From NCBI RefSeq assembly GCF_020497125.1, contig NC_059082.1:54086524-54150523 (forward strand): a DNA stretch of 64,000 nt, in the 5' to 3' direction. Below the pieces are notes generated by a model. The model worked only from the letters and a program-made list of their open reading frames with translations, was not told where the DNA came from and did no database searches. Shown here one piece after another: positions 47,146 to 58,790 of the stretch. The stretch comes from Mauremys mutica (Eukaryota > Chordata > Testudines > Geoemydidae). Within the stretch, counting starts at the first letter, position 1; each line of letters begins with the position of its first letter. A program made the translations under genes and the position numbers.

Positions 47146-47756
47146 TGAAAAAGGGATGGTCTTCAAAGGGGCCTTTGCTCCCCCAACTTTCCCTTTTCTG
47201 ATTCTGTTCTGGCAGTGGTTTTGAGCCCCAGAGAACAATCTGTTCCCTCCCCTACAAATACCCGCAACATCCTCTACACTCCCTCCCTGTGGCTGCTCCA
47301 CCAGGTGGGGGGTGAACCCAAGGGTTTCCACTTCCCTCTGCTGCTCCCCAATAGGGGAAGGGAAACTAGAACTCCCCACTTCCCCATGCTCCCTCAGGCA
47401 TGGGGACAGGGCACCAGGCTTACCCCTTTTCCCCCAATGATGCTGTGTCTAGGGAGAAAGAGGAGCTCAGAGCAGGATAGGAGAGTATGGGGTGGAAAAC
47501 GGGTCAGAGTTGTGCAGGAAGGTATTGGGGGTCTTCAACTGTGCCTCCCAACTCCCACATCCTTGCCCTCCCTCCCCCATTCCTCCCTTCAAAACATACT
47601 GCCCACCACTGGCTCCAGGTCAATCCCTGTCTTAATCTGTGGGACCCTCACTGATGCCCTGCCCCCATGACTTTAGATGGCCAAAAACTATTATTCTAAC
47701 ACTGAGAAAGAGGACAACTTTGGTTAAAAGCCCATCCTTTTTCAGTGGGGAAGTGA

Positions 47757-47812
47757 AATTATATATAGATAAATATAGATATATATAAAGTGCGTGTGTG
47801 TGTAGGTGCAAG
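47757..47812. repeat. AT/GT simple repeat
   Basis: A TATAGATA-rich stretch is followed by a short GT run. Confidence 0.85.
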
Positions 47813-47841
47813 TGTAGAAGATTGATAAGGGAAGCTCATAC

Positions 47842-48650
47842 ACTCATAGACTTTAAGGTCAGAAGGGACCATTATGATCTTCTAATCTGACCTGCACAAT
47901 GCAGGCAATAGAATCTCCCCCACCCACTCCTGTAACAAACCCCTGACCTATGTCTGAGCGATTGCAGTCCTCAACGTGTGGTTTAAAGACTTCATGGTGC
48001 AGAGAATCCTCCAGCAAGTGACCCATGCCCCACGCTGCAGAAGAAGGTGAAAAAAACCCAGGGCCTCTGCCAATCTTCCCTGGAGGAAAATTCCTTCCCA
48101 ACCCCAAATATGGCGATCAGCTAAACCCTGAGCATGTGGGCAAGACTCACCAGCCAGACACCCAGGAAAGAATTCTCTGTACTAACTCAGATCCTACCCT
48201 ATCTAGTGTCCCATCACAGGCCATTGGGCATATTTACCACTAACAGTCAAAGATCAATTAATTGCCAAAATTAGGCAATGCCATCATACCATCCCCTCCA
48301 TAAACTTATCAAGCTTAGTCTTGACGACAAGCTTAGTTTTGCCTCCGCTGCTCCCCTTGGAAGGTTGTTCCAGAACTTCACTCCTCTGATGGTTAGAAAC
48401 CTTCGTCTAATTTCAAGTCTAAACTTCCCACATTGGTACTGAGCTTAAATAATTCCTCTCCCTGATATTTATCCCTCTGATATATTTATAAAGAGCAATC
48501 ATATCCCCCCTCAACCTTCTTTTGGTTAGGCTAAACAAGCCAAGCTCTTTGAGTCTCCTTTCATAAGACAGGTTTTCCATTCCTCGGATCATCCTAGTAG
48601 CCTGTCTCTGTACCTGTTCCAGTTTGAATTCCCAGCATTACTGAGCTGTG
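47842..48650 (-). mobile_element. CR1 LINE, 5'-truncated fragment
   Basis: It starts cactcatagactttaaggtc, then agaagggaccattatgatc, the complement of a CR1 3' end. It continues to the ORF2 C-terminal region (ggctaaacaagccaagctct, then ctttcataagacaggt). The subfamily differs from the long copy at 60 kb. Confidence 0.88.
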
Positions 48651-49189
48651 TGTCACACTGAAGCCTAGAATATTGAGTCAGTGTGAAATGATGGAGACAG
48701 CTACAATCAGGAGCTTTTTGGGTTCAGAATATCACTAGGGTCAGTTGTCACTGGGCTTAATGATCTGGTACTGTCACAGTTTTTAAGTTCTCAGCCGTTT
48801 TGACCAGGAATTCCACCCTTGTGACAGCCAGGCTTGCATCTATGCCATGTCAAGAGTAATAGCGGAGGGAACTCAACCAATCACCACCCTTACACTACCA
48901 CTCATTTGCATGCAACAATTCCATTGGTTGTATGAAAGACTGCACAGATGATGGATTCTTGTCTCAACTGCTACCCGCACAAATCAACACAAACCTCCCA
49001 GCACAACCCACTTAGACACAAAGGAACACAACAATATACCCAGCACACACACTGACCACAAACACAGGTAGCTCTTATAGCAGCCCCCACCACCACCACC
49101 CTTCATCACCCACCCAGATCTACTCCATTCTCCAGCAGCACAACACAAGTAACCACCACCTACTCAGCAACACACAATACACCTTAGAG
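48651..49189. other. Intergenic, no gene recognised
   Basis: I see no gene. The part from about 48960 to 49160 is rich in CA and ACC (cacccaccaccaccacc-like), an irregular low-complexity stretch. Confidence 0.6.
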
Positions 49190-49876
49190 CAGGGGTGGGC
49201 AAACTATGGTCTGGGGGTTGCATCTGGCCCTTTAGATGTTTTGATCCAGCCCTCAAGCTCCCTCCTGGAGTTTGGTCCGGGGCTTGCCCCACTCCAGCCG
49301 GGGAGCAGGGTCAGGGGTTTGCCTTGCTCTGTGTGTGCTGTGGCTCTGCACAGCTCCTGGAAGCAACGGCGTGTCCCCCCTCTGGTTACTATGCATAGGG
49401 GCAGCCAGGGGGCTCTACATGCTGCCCCCTGCCCCAAGTGTGGCCCCCACAGCTCCCATTGGCAGGGAACTATGGCCAATGGGAGCTGCAGGGGCGGAGC
49501 CTGTGGACGGGGCAATGCACAGAGCTGCCTGGCTGCACCTCTGCATAGGAGCCGGAGGAGGGGCATGCTGCTGCTTCCAGGAGCTGCTTGAGGTAAGTGC
49601 TGCCCAGAGCCTGCCCCCTGGCCCCCCTCCCAGTCCCCAACTCCCTGCCCCAGCCCTGATCCCTCTCCTACCCTCCAAACCCCTCGGTCCCAGGCCGGGG
49701 CACTCTCCTGCACCCCCAAACTCCTCATCTCCAGCCCCATCCGAGAGCCCGCACCCCCAGCCAGAGCTCTCACCCCCTCCCACACCCCAACCCCCAATTT
49801 CATGAGCATTCATGGCCTGCCATACAATTTCCATACCCAGATGTGGCCCTCGGGCCAAAAAGTTTGCCCACCCCTG
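49190..49876. mobile_element. hAT-like element, 687 bp
   Basis: The ends CAGGGGTGGGCAAACT and AGTTTGCCCACCCCTG are perfect inverted repeats over 16 bp. The flanks are ccttagag (49182-49189) and tcttagag (49877-49884), an 8-bp duplication with one mismatch. It is the better-preserved copy of the family at 17877. An internal cagctcccattggc/gccaatgggagctg pair can form a hairpin. Confidence 0.92.
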
Positions 49877-50015
49877 TCTTAGAGTTATCACTTTGAAGGC
49901 TGAAGTGTCTGGTATGAGGGACCGGTATCAGAGGACGAACTCCCCTCTCCCGCATGGCCTAGACAGGTGCTGGGGTTATTAAGACCTACCTGAGAAGTTG
50001 TCAAGGGTCAGGATA

Positions 50016-50092
50016 GGGTGACCAGCTAGTGTGAAAAATTGGGACTTTTTTTGGGGGGGTGGGGAGTGTAGTTGCATGTATAAGAGAAAGCG
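50016..50092. mobile_element. Mariner-like MITE fragment
   Basis: After TA at 50014-50015, gggtgaccagctagtgtgaaaaattggga matches, in the opposite orientation, the element at 57901-58015. The other end is lost. Confidence 0.55.
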
Positions 50093-50269
50093 CCCCTCTC
50101 TTCCCCCATCCCACAGCAAGGTCCCTGCGTGCCTTCTGCCTGTGATCGGAGAAAGCTACAGCCAGGGCAGTCCCCACTGTCCTGTGAGGACAGGGAACTA
50201 CACTTCTGTGTGGCCTATGTGCAGCTCCCCACATGACGTGTCAGGACACACACTCACTCCCCGCATCAC

Positions 50270-50715
50270 AGAACCATTGACTGCCCCAGATCCACCTGCA
50301 TGTTCTCATGGGTGCCAAGAAGTCACATTGGCTGGTCTGAAGGCTGCCAGAAGCCTTTCCAGTGCTTGAAATCTGCCCTGCTGGTGGCACCAATACCAGC
50401 CTACCCAGATTACGCCCTTCCCATCAAATGCTGCCACGTGGGGTGGGTGCGGGGCTCCCCCAGGACAGGCAGGTGGGGGGTAGCATATGCCAGCTTGGGA
50501 CTGAGCAGCTCAAATATGGCAAATGGCCACTACAGCAACTTCCCACTAGAACTGCTGGCCCTTGTCCGAGGTTTCAGAGGTACCTGGCAGCTGCTCACTT
50601 TACAGTATACACAGACAACAACCCCCGGCACAGCGACACTCTGCCAGGTGAGGAGCACCGGGAGGATGCTGGGCATCACAACTGTGCAGTTCAGGCAGAT
50701 GCTCTGTGTAGGCGC
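50270..50715 (+). pseudogene. Ty3/gypsy-like polymerase remnant (RT end and RNase H)
   Basis: Broken frames read FQCLKSALLVAPIPAYPDYA and, after frameshifts, AAHFTVYTDNNP and ADALCR. These match the order of the reverse-transcriptase end, RNase H and following NADALSR-type motif in Ty3/gypsy polyproteins. At least two frameshifts are needed and no LTRs are visible, so it is dead. Confidence 0.65.
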
Positions 50716-51752
50716 AAAGCACATGGGGTCTGGCATGGAGTGGGGGGCCTTGGGGGAGAGGGGAGAACAGAGCCCCTGGCAATGGGGGGAATGGTGCACA
50801 CTGAGCCACTGGCCTGGGGGACCCTGGAGTCGGGGGAGCTGGGACCGGAGGGTGCACAAAACTCCAGGCAGGAGTGAGGTTGGGGTCTTCCAGGGATTCC
50901 CTGCAATAGAGGTGGTGGGAGCGTAGCCCGCAGGGAGCTCCTGGGGCTCAGCCCACAGAAGCTACGCGAGCACCCCTCTGGTTTGTTAAACATCAGCTGG
51001 CTCCCAGAAGAGTCCTATGCCCCCCCCCGCACCCACGTCTGGGGCGCCACATGCCTCCTGAGCACTGGGTGGTTCACGTGCACGCTTCCCCAGCCTGCCA
51101 GCTGGCCTGATCGGTGCAGGGTCTCAGCCCTCCTTGTGCGGCTGTGCCCTGGCTGAGCTCTGCCTCGCAGCTGCTCTCCTTGACTTGGCTGGAGCCTGCT
51201 TTTTGGATCACCCACCTGGTCATCTGCCCCTGCCCTTGACCCTTCCCCGATGGGTCTAATCCCCCCAACTCCTGCCTGGGCTCATGGGGCGCCAGGCTGC
51301 CCTTGCACCAAGGCACCTGGCCTCAGGCCCTGGAAGGAACAATGGCCTGGGTTCTCCAACCCCATCTTCCTCTCTCCCAGTGCCTAGTTTGATTATTCCT
51401 TCAGCCCCATTCACCTTGCCTGGGCACCTGGAATGGGGCGACTGCCCTCCTGGCCTGGCTCCGAGAACCAGTGCCCGTGACGAGGGGTCCCAACTCGCAC
51501 AGCAAGAAAGACAGCTAAGGAAAAGTGAGGTTAAAAAAACAACCTTGAATACAAGTGACATCAAAGAGCTCTTAACAGAACAGAAGCGTCCCAGCCCAGG
51601 ATAGGTGTGAGGAGCCCAGCTTGGCAAGTGCCTCTTGCGTCTGCATGGGGCCATGTCTGGGGACTGCTCTGAGGAACGGGCCACTCAAGCAGGGCCCACT
51701 GAGCCACATCGATTCACTCTAAAAGACCTGGGCTGCTTCCAGGCCAGGGACC
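50716..51752. other. Intergenic, no gene recognised
   Basis: I see no domain, exon pattern or repeat that I recognise. Open frames are short and on both strands. Confidence 0.55.
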
Positions 51753-51755
51753 TCA

Positions 51756-52564
51756 GGGCTTGGCTACACTTGCAGATGTGCAGCGCTGGGAGTTAAAGCT
51801 GTCTTCATACAGCTGTGTAGGGAAAGCGCTGGTGTGTGGCCACACTGACAGCTACCAGCGCTGCAGTGTGGCCACATTTGCAGCATTTGCAGCGGTGTTG
51901 GGAGTGGTGCATTATGGGCAGCTATCCCAGCGTTTAAGTGGCTGCAATGTGCTTTTCAAAAGAGGGGGGTGGGGTGGAGTGTGACAGGGAGCATGGGGGA
52001 GAGAGAGAGAGGATTTTTGGAGCCGACACTGTGTCAGCTCCCTGCCTTGCAAATTCTGACCATTTCCCCGACATCTCATTCACTCTTAAAAGCAAACAGC
52101 CTGCAGACCAGATAAGCAGCTGCTCCGACAGACTCCCTTCCCCCCCCCTCCCCCCGCCGTGCTGTTTCTCTCCTAAAGCAAACACTAGCTGTAGACTTTC
52201 ATCCCCCTGCCTGCCTCATTCACAGCAAACAGGAGCTGTGTTTGTTTTTTAGATAAGCAGCTCCGGCCTGAGTTCACAACAAAACAAAGAGAGGCATCAT
52301 AACAAAACAAAGTGTTCTTTAGTTAAAAGCATTATGGGAAAATTCTGCTGGAGGCCAATTACAGCGCTTTTGGTGGCCACACTGGCAGAGCAGCGCTGCA
52401 TCACCAGCGCTGCAATAATTATACCTGAGGCAGAGCAGGAGTACAGCCAGCGCTGCAGTCAGGGAGATGCAGCGCTGTATGTGCCTTGCAAGTGTGGACG
52501 GTGTGTAAGTTGCAGCGCTGTAAACCCACCACCAGCGCTGCAACTCTCCAGTGTAGCCAAGCCC
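51756..52564. mobile_element. Harbinger-like MITE rich in CAGCGCTG palindromes, 809 bp
   Basis: The ends GGGCTTGGCTACACT are perfect 15-bp inverted repeats. TCA flanks both sides (51753-51755 and 52565-52567). At least seven copies of the self-complementary octamer CAGCGCTG lie in the outer parts, near 51781, 51859, 52391, 52406, 52449, 52471, 52513 and 52532. No transposase frame is present. The 3-bp duplication and end sequence point to the same superfamily as 34982. Confidence 0.85.
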
Positions 52565-52880
52565 TCAGAGTCAGACTGCACCAGTCTTAGTTCTGCCCGC
52601 CTGATGTCTGTGCCTGTGCTTTATGGAACTGCTTCACTTTGACATTTTGAGCAGGATTCACGTTGCACCAGCACCCCCCACAGGCCTCTGTGTGAATTAA
52701 ATTGTTGGACTTCCCTGTTCCCACTGGTAGTAAATCAGCTACTTGGTGCCAGCCAGGGCAGAAGCTACCCCCCAGAGGGCCAGAGGTGAGCAATGCCCGC
52801 TGAAGTTTGGGCAATCCTCAGGAGGGGCCTGGCTCATATCCAGGAGGGCATCTCGTCCAGCCCCACTACACACCCAAAGC

Positions 52881-53478
52881 CGACTGACCCAGCCCAGCTT
52901 AGAGCCAATCCTTATCCCGATCTGGCTTGCTGACTTCCCTTCCTACACATGCCAGAGGCTGTTCCATTGGAGACCTGCTGCGGATATGGGTACAGCTAAC
53001 ACGAGGTTTACACCATCTGCTCTGGATTTTCAAGGCCCAGCGAGAGCTCCCCGGATGCTGCTGGAACCGCGACGCTTTCCAAGGCTTGGGCCCCTCTCTC
53101 GGGGCGAACCCATTCCAGGGCGTCCTGCCCTTCACAAAGAAAAGAGAACTCTCCCCAGGGCTCCTACTGGCTTCTCCGGGATCGGTTGCGTTACCGCACT
53201 GGACGCCTCGCTGCACCCATCTCCGCCACTCCGGATTCGGGGATCTGAACCCGACTCCCTTTCGATTGGCTGAGGGCAACAAAGACCATCACCCATCTCT
53301 TCGGAATGGCTCTTGCCCGTCCCTTCGGACCAACCAAGCCTATTCACCCTTCGCCACTCCAGCCTTCAGAGTTCTTGTTTGAATATTTGCTACTGCCACC
53401 AAGCTCTGCACCTACTGCAGCTCCCCCCGGCCCCATACCTCAGCGGCCCTCCTACCTGTCACAGCATAGATCCCCCAG
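52881..53478 (-). pseudogene. 28S (large-subunit) rRNA pseudogene fragment
   Basis: The plus strand is the complement of an internal part of nuclear 28S rRNA. Recognisable blocks, in order, are cttagagccaatccttatcc, gaccctgctgcggatatggg-type sequence near 52975, ggaaccgcgacgctttccaa, ctctcggggcgaacccattc, aaagaaaagagaactctccc, gttgcgttaccgcactggac, cactccggattcggggatct and gtttgaatatttgctactgc. Several deletions (about 50 bases near 53340, shorter ones near 52918 and 52945) and many substitutions show it is not functional. No 18S, 5.8S or spacer lies nearby, so it is an isolated insertion. Confidence 0.9.
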
Positions 53479-56400
53479 CTCTCATCACTGGCAGTGACTG
53501 GGGATGGCCCCAAAGCTCCAGCATCTCTATTTTCCAGGCAGGTGAGTTGTTACATGCTCCTTGGATTCCCACAGCCAACGTCCTGCTGTCTGTGCCAACC
53601 AGCACCTTTTCTGAGCTCTGATGAGCATCGGCATCAGGTGCCTAAACCCAGCATTCAGTTCATGCCGCAGTGCTCGAAAGCGAGCACCAGGCACTCCCGT
53701 CCCACACCTGGCTCCACGAAAGCGAGCTGGGCACCTCACCCACGGACAGCCTGAGAACAGCCTGAGATCATTTCAGGCCCACAACCTGCAGTCATTTGCT
53801 GTGCCAGATAAAACTGCTGATACAGATGAGCACCAGCTCCCTGCAGGAGCCAGCTACTAGATGGGTTGCTGAGTCTGTGCCCCATGCCCAAGATGGACGA
53901 CTGACTCGAGTGTCCTCTGGCTTTGCCCTGCCCAGGCATGGTCAACGTCTCATCGCCAAGGGGCTGCAGGTCAGGACTGAGAGGCATCAACAGAGCTGCA
54001 GGAAGAGCTGTGTGGGTCCCCATATTGTCTGGAATCAGTGTCCCTGAGTCTAGCCCCTACCATCCTGCCTGGTCCCGCCTCCACGTGGGATCATCCACTG
54101 TGTGACCCCTGGGTCTGGGCCGAGGGGGGCAGTGGCTGGGCTGGGGGGGTTGCTCTGTCCTGGGGGGTTCCATACAAGACCCTTTCCCAGCAGGTGGGAG
54201 GGGAAGCAGCACAGAGAGGGCATGGGGAGCACAGGGCTGGGGGGCACAGATTCCCCCAGACACAGCGGGGGTGCTGGGAGGGTACACCCCCTGAGTCCCT
54301 GTCAAGCAGCATGAGGTTCCCCACCACCTCCCCCATACACACCCAGCACTACACAGAATTGGGGGTCCCAGAGACAGCCAACCTCACTAGGCCCATTGCT
54401 TCCCACTGTCCCCTGCAGGGACCTCAGATTCAGCTTCCCCGAGGGGGCCTCCGGGACAGAACTAGCCCCTGGGACAGGGAATGAGGCACAAGATTCAGCC
54501 AAGGTCAGAGAGGGGAAGTCGAGCCCAAGGCTGGATCCCCACAGCCCAGCACCCCCCCAAAGGGGCCCCGGCTTTCCTCCCCAGGCCCTGCCTCCCCCCA
54601 GGCCCTGCCACCTGGGACTGGGCCTTGCTCCAGCTGCTGGGACATGTGCGTGGGGCACAGCGCCCTAGTCCACACGGGACCTGTGCCATACAGCTTAGGC
54701 CAGTGACCAACCCACTGAACAATGGCCAGGCGGGGAGGGGGAGGCGGTGGTTGGAATGCGGAGCAGGGCAGGTGCGTCTGTCTGGTGGTGCAAGCAAGCC
54801 CCAGCTTGCCCTGTGCTAAGTACCTCACACAAACCCTGGCCCAGGGACAATGGGCAAGGGAGAGGCAGTCAGAGGGATCTGGTTTCCCTGCAGCCCCGTC
54901 CAGCAGGGCCAGCATGGGGAAGGGACCCTTTTCTTCCTCCCAGACTCAGCCTACTTCGCTGCTGCTCTGGCCCATGGCTTTGGTGCCACGAGGGGCAGGT
55001 GCATGGGCTCCTCTTCCTCTCCCCCACTGGCCCAGGGCCCAGACACCCAGGGGCTGGGCTGGAAGAGACACTTTGAGGAAGAGACCCGGCTCTGTGAGCC
55101 CCAAATGAGAGGGGGAGGAGGTATCTGGGATGGGGGGGGGGGGGACATCTCTGCCTCCAAACTAGCCAGCCAGTAAGAGCCTGGCAGCGCTCCCATCCAG
55201 ACTGGCAGAGACGAGCCGGGCAAGCCTCTTGTTTGGGCCCAGTGGGCACAGACAGCCCCTGGTGCTCTCACCGCACCCTGAACCCTACCAGACATTAGCC
55301 AGGGGTTGACCACACAGCCTCTGGCCATGGGCTGAGCCCGCCGGACTGTGTATGCCCCAGACTCTGCCGGATGGGCACAAGGGCCAGGGGAGCCCCCCTG
55401 TCCCCTCCAGGGTCCTGAGCCTCATGATCCCCACTAGCAACCTCTCACCTCGGGACCAGCCTGTGCTGAGGAGGAGCCTCAGGCCCTGACTGTGGTTCCA
55501 CCCCACCCCCCACCCCCCGGGCTAGAGCCAGGCAGCGACAAGCCAACAGGCCAGACTTGGCCCAGGGGCTTACCCCAGCTCGGGGTTTGGCCCCTGTACT
55601 GGCGGGGGGTGGGGGGACGTGACAGATGGCACAGCTGGATTCCCATGGGTCGAAAAGCCTGGAGCACATTGTCCCACACATCTAAGGGGAGACACCCCAT
55701 CCGGTGCTATGACCAAACCTCATCAGCCCTGTGAGAACAGGCCAGACAGCTGCTGCATTGTGCCTCTCCTCCCCCTCCCCCTCTTAACCAAGGAGGGCAC
55801 AGGGGCTACTGAGCCACAGGCCAGAGAAAGCCCCACCCCAGGTCTCCAAGTGACTCCTCTGCAGACTGCCCCAACTCGTTAGCCCCACAGCCTGTCTGCT
55901 CTCAGGGGCTGAGCTTCTGTGGTGCTTTCCCACACCTCCCAAGCACCTTTCTTTGGCTTCCTTCTTTCTCGCTCCAAGTTTTGCTTCCGCCCTGTTAACT
56001 CACCGGGTTTATTTCCACCCCCATTAGCACATCGAAACCAGCCCTGCGTTTGGGGGGGCCCCTGTTCTCCTGGGGGAGGGGGCAGCTCTCTGCTGGCAAA
56101 ATCAAACACAAAAGCCAGCGGCCTCCCGCTCATTAATCCTGGAGAAGGCAGAGGGAGACTGGGGGGGTTGGCGGAGCACTTTGGAGCCCCCGAGTCTCTC
56201 AGAACACGGCAAGGCTATTAGAGCATCAAGAGTCGAGCAGCGGTTACAGCGAAGCAATGGGGCTGCGAGGTGCCACCAGCCAAGCCGCGGTGGGTATCAG
56301 CCTGGGGGAAGGGCTCCCATGGGAGATGGCTCAGGCCTCTGTGGGTCTTGGCGGGTGCTGCTCGGGGCAGCGTTGGTAACTCATTGGTCCCTGCCCCTCT

Positions 56401-57898
56401 GCAGCGTGGGGGGCAGCGCGCAGCCTTTCGAAGGGGATTTCAGACGGCGCTTCGGCTCGTTAATGTCTATGTGACACAGAGTAGGGGTGTTAGCCCTCCC
56501 TGCCCACACTGGCCAAATGCAAACATGGGCAATTGAATTTCCTCTCCATGCATCACCCGGCAGTTTCAGTGGGAAACGGCATCCTTCCCTGCTCTCCTGA
56601 ACTATGGGATAGCATTGCTATGCTCTGTTCAGCAGCTGCTTCCTCCCACCTCAGAGACTGCTGCATCTCAGCCGGGAGGGAAGCAATTCTTGGGCACGTA
56701 GTTTGCAAAGCACATTGCAATCTTGCGGGCTTCAAGGTGCTTGAAAAGCAAGTGGAGATGGAGTCCCTGGGGGTCAGGCTTGGGAACAGGTGCCCCACGC
56801 TAAGGAGGAAGTCCAGGTGCAGTGACAGGCTGACTGGGCTGGGGCGTGAAGGTGCCAGGAACAGAAGAAGTGGTGCCTGGAGCCACTTCAGGAGCAACAG
56901 CCAAAGGGAACAGGGCTGGTCTCTCCTGCGTCAAAGCTCACTGGCTTGGCCTTAGTGCCCTGCTCAGCCAGGGGCAGAACTCAGCTCCAGAGCCCCAGAC
57001 CTGGCCCAGGCTACTCGTCCATTCTGCCTGGCACTTGTGGGGTGATCTGGGGACTCCCCCAGCTCTCCACGTCAGGACCCCATCACTCACCCTAGTGGCT
57101 GTCCCTCACCCAGAGGTCTGGCAGGTGATGGTCACAGAGGAATCGGTTTGCAGAAAAGATGCGATGGGCCAAGCAGAGACAGACCGAACCCTCCAGCCCT
57201 GTGGCCCTATGAAACGTCCCGGCTCAGCCAGAAGGAGCCTCCGCCAGGCTCAGCCAGTTCCCAGAGCTGAGCCAGGTAGTGGGGTGGGGTCAAAGTCCTC
57301 ACTCTATCTTCTTGTAGGAGCACATCACGCTTGCAGCCATGGAACACTGCTGATTCCCGGCCCAGGGACAAGGGCTGAAGGTGGCTTGAGGTGACTGATC
57401 AAGTTGGGGCAGGCCAGGCCAGGGCTGGGGCCGCACCTCTGCAGAGGTGCAGGCGAGCTGGGGTTTGCTCTCAGGAGCAGACGGAGTCCCAAGGAATTTC
57501 TCCATGACATGCAGGAGGGTAAATCACACCTCGGTCATGAAACGCAGCATCTCGGCCACCCATAGGGCAACATTAACCCATCCAGGCAATCCTCAGCCAG
57601 GCCTAGGCTGAACTCTCAGGGTTGTCAGAGCCTGTTCAGAGACCCCCTCCCCTCCCCATCCCACCTCACCCGCCATCTAGAGCAGGGTTCCCCGTGCCCT
57701 GCCTGGCAGTGCCAGCACTGCGACTGCACACTAGCTGTGGGGCATGGGCAGGCCCATGCTGCTTGCAGCTAACGCGGGGAGCTGGTAGGTGAGATGGCCC
57801 TAAGAGCCTGTGGCCAGGGGCAAACCAGGCCCTGGGTATCGGCTCTGCACCAAGTCCCAGCTGCTTTCTGGAAGTATCCTGGGTGGTTCAGTGCCGGG
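53479..57898. other. Intergenic, GC-rich, no gene recognised
   Basis: Despite many overlapping frames of 60-180 codons on both strands, no domain, conserved exon or splice pattern is visible. A G-run lies at about 55131-55143. A modestly CpG-rich patch lies at about 56205-56465, but I cannot tie it to a promoter. Confidence 0.6.
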
Positions 57899-57900
57899 TA

Positions 57901-58015
57901 GGGTGACCAGATGTCCTGATTTTATAGAGACAGTCCCGATTTGGGAAGCTTTTTCTTATATAGGTGCCTATTACCCCCCACCCCCTGTCCTGATTTTTCA
58001 CACTTGCTGGCACCC
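57901..58015. mobile_element. Mariner-like MITE, 115 bp
   Basis: TA flanks both ends (57899-57900 and 58016-58017). The left end is GGGTGACCAG and the complement of the right end is GGGTGCCAGC. The interior shows tcccgatttggg-like and cctattaccccccacccc motifs, and part recurs inverted at 50016. The TA duplication suggests Tc1/mariner type. Confidence 0.7.
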
Positions 58016-58298
58016 TAGTGCTGGGGCAGGCTGTGACCCTCTTAGTAACCAGCCCCCATGCCCCTGACCCCACCCACGGTGCAGGGCTGCTGCTGACCCC
58101 AGCCTGGCGTCTCCCTGGTGGTGGGTCCATGCTGTGCTACAGCCCAACCTGTGCAGGGGCTGAGCAAACCTTTGCACAACTAGGTCCAAATTCAGCCAAC
58201 CCCTCCCCTGCCCCGAATTCTGCCTATGTGAGTGTTCCCCCAAACTCCAGCCCAGAGCCTCCTAAACTGACCCCTGGCAGCCTCCGCTGGGGCATGTT

Positions 58299-58790
58299 TG
58301 GGCTGGACCCAGACCCCAGATCAGACCCCTGAGGAAGGGCTGGACCCGGCCCCCGGATCAGACCCCTTGGGGACGGGCTGGACCTGGCCCCCGGATCAGA
58401 CCCCTTGGGGACGGGCTGGACCCGGCCCCCGGATCAGACCCCTGGGGACGGGCTGGACCCGGCCCCCGGATCAGACCCCTTGGGGACGGGCTGGACCCGG
58501 CCCCCGGATCAGACCCCTTGGGGACGGGCTGGACCCGGCCCCCGGATCAGACCCCTTGGGGACGGGCTGGACCTGGCCCCCGGATCAGACCCCTTGGGGA
58601 AGGGCTGGACCTGGCCCCCGGATCAGACCCCTTGGGGAAGGGCTGGACCTGGCCCCCGGATCAGACCCCTTGGGGAAGGGCTGGACCCGGCCCCTGGATC
58701 AGAACCCCTGGGCATGGGATGGACTCGGGCCCTGGATCAGACCCCTGGGGACAGGCTGGACCCGGCCGCCAGATCAGAACGATGGGGATG
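58299..58790. repeat. Minisatellite, about 12 copies of a 38-bp unit
   Basis: The landmark gggctgga recurs at 58337, 58375, 58413, 58450, 58488, 58526, 58564, 58602, 58640, 58678, then diverged at 58716 and 58753. Spacing is 38 bp, except two spacings of 37. The unit also contains cccccggatcagacccctt. It has no stop in at least two frames, so it generates open frames of 140-232 codons that are artefacts. Confidence 0.95.

Noticed and set aside
56205..56465. Possible CpG-island promoter
   Set aside because: CpG density is only modest, and no first exon, TATA box or gene follows.
58299..58790. Possible CRISPR-like array
   Set aside because: Units are contiguous with no unique spacers, and the genome is a vertebrate one.
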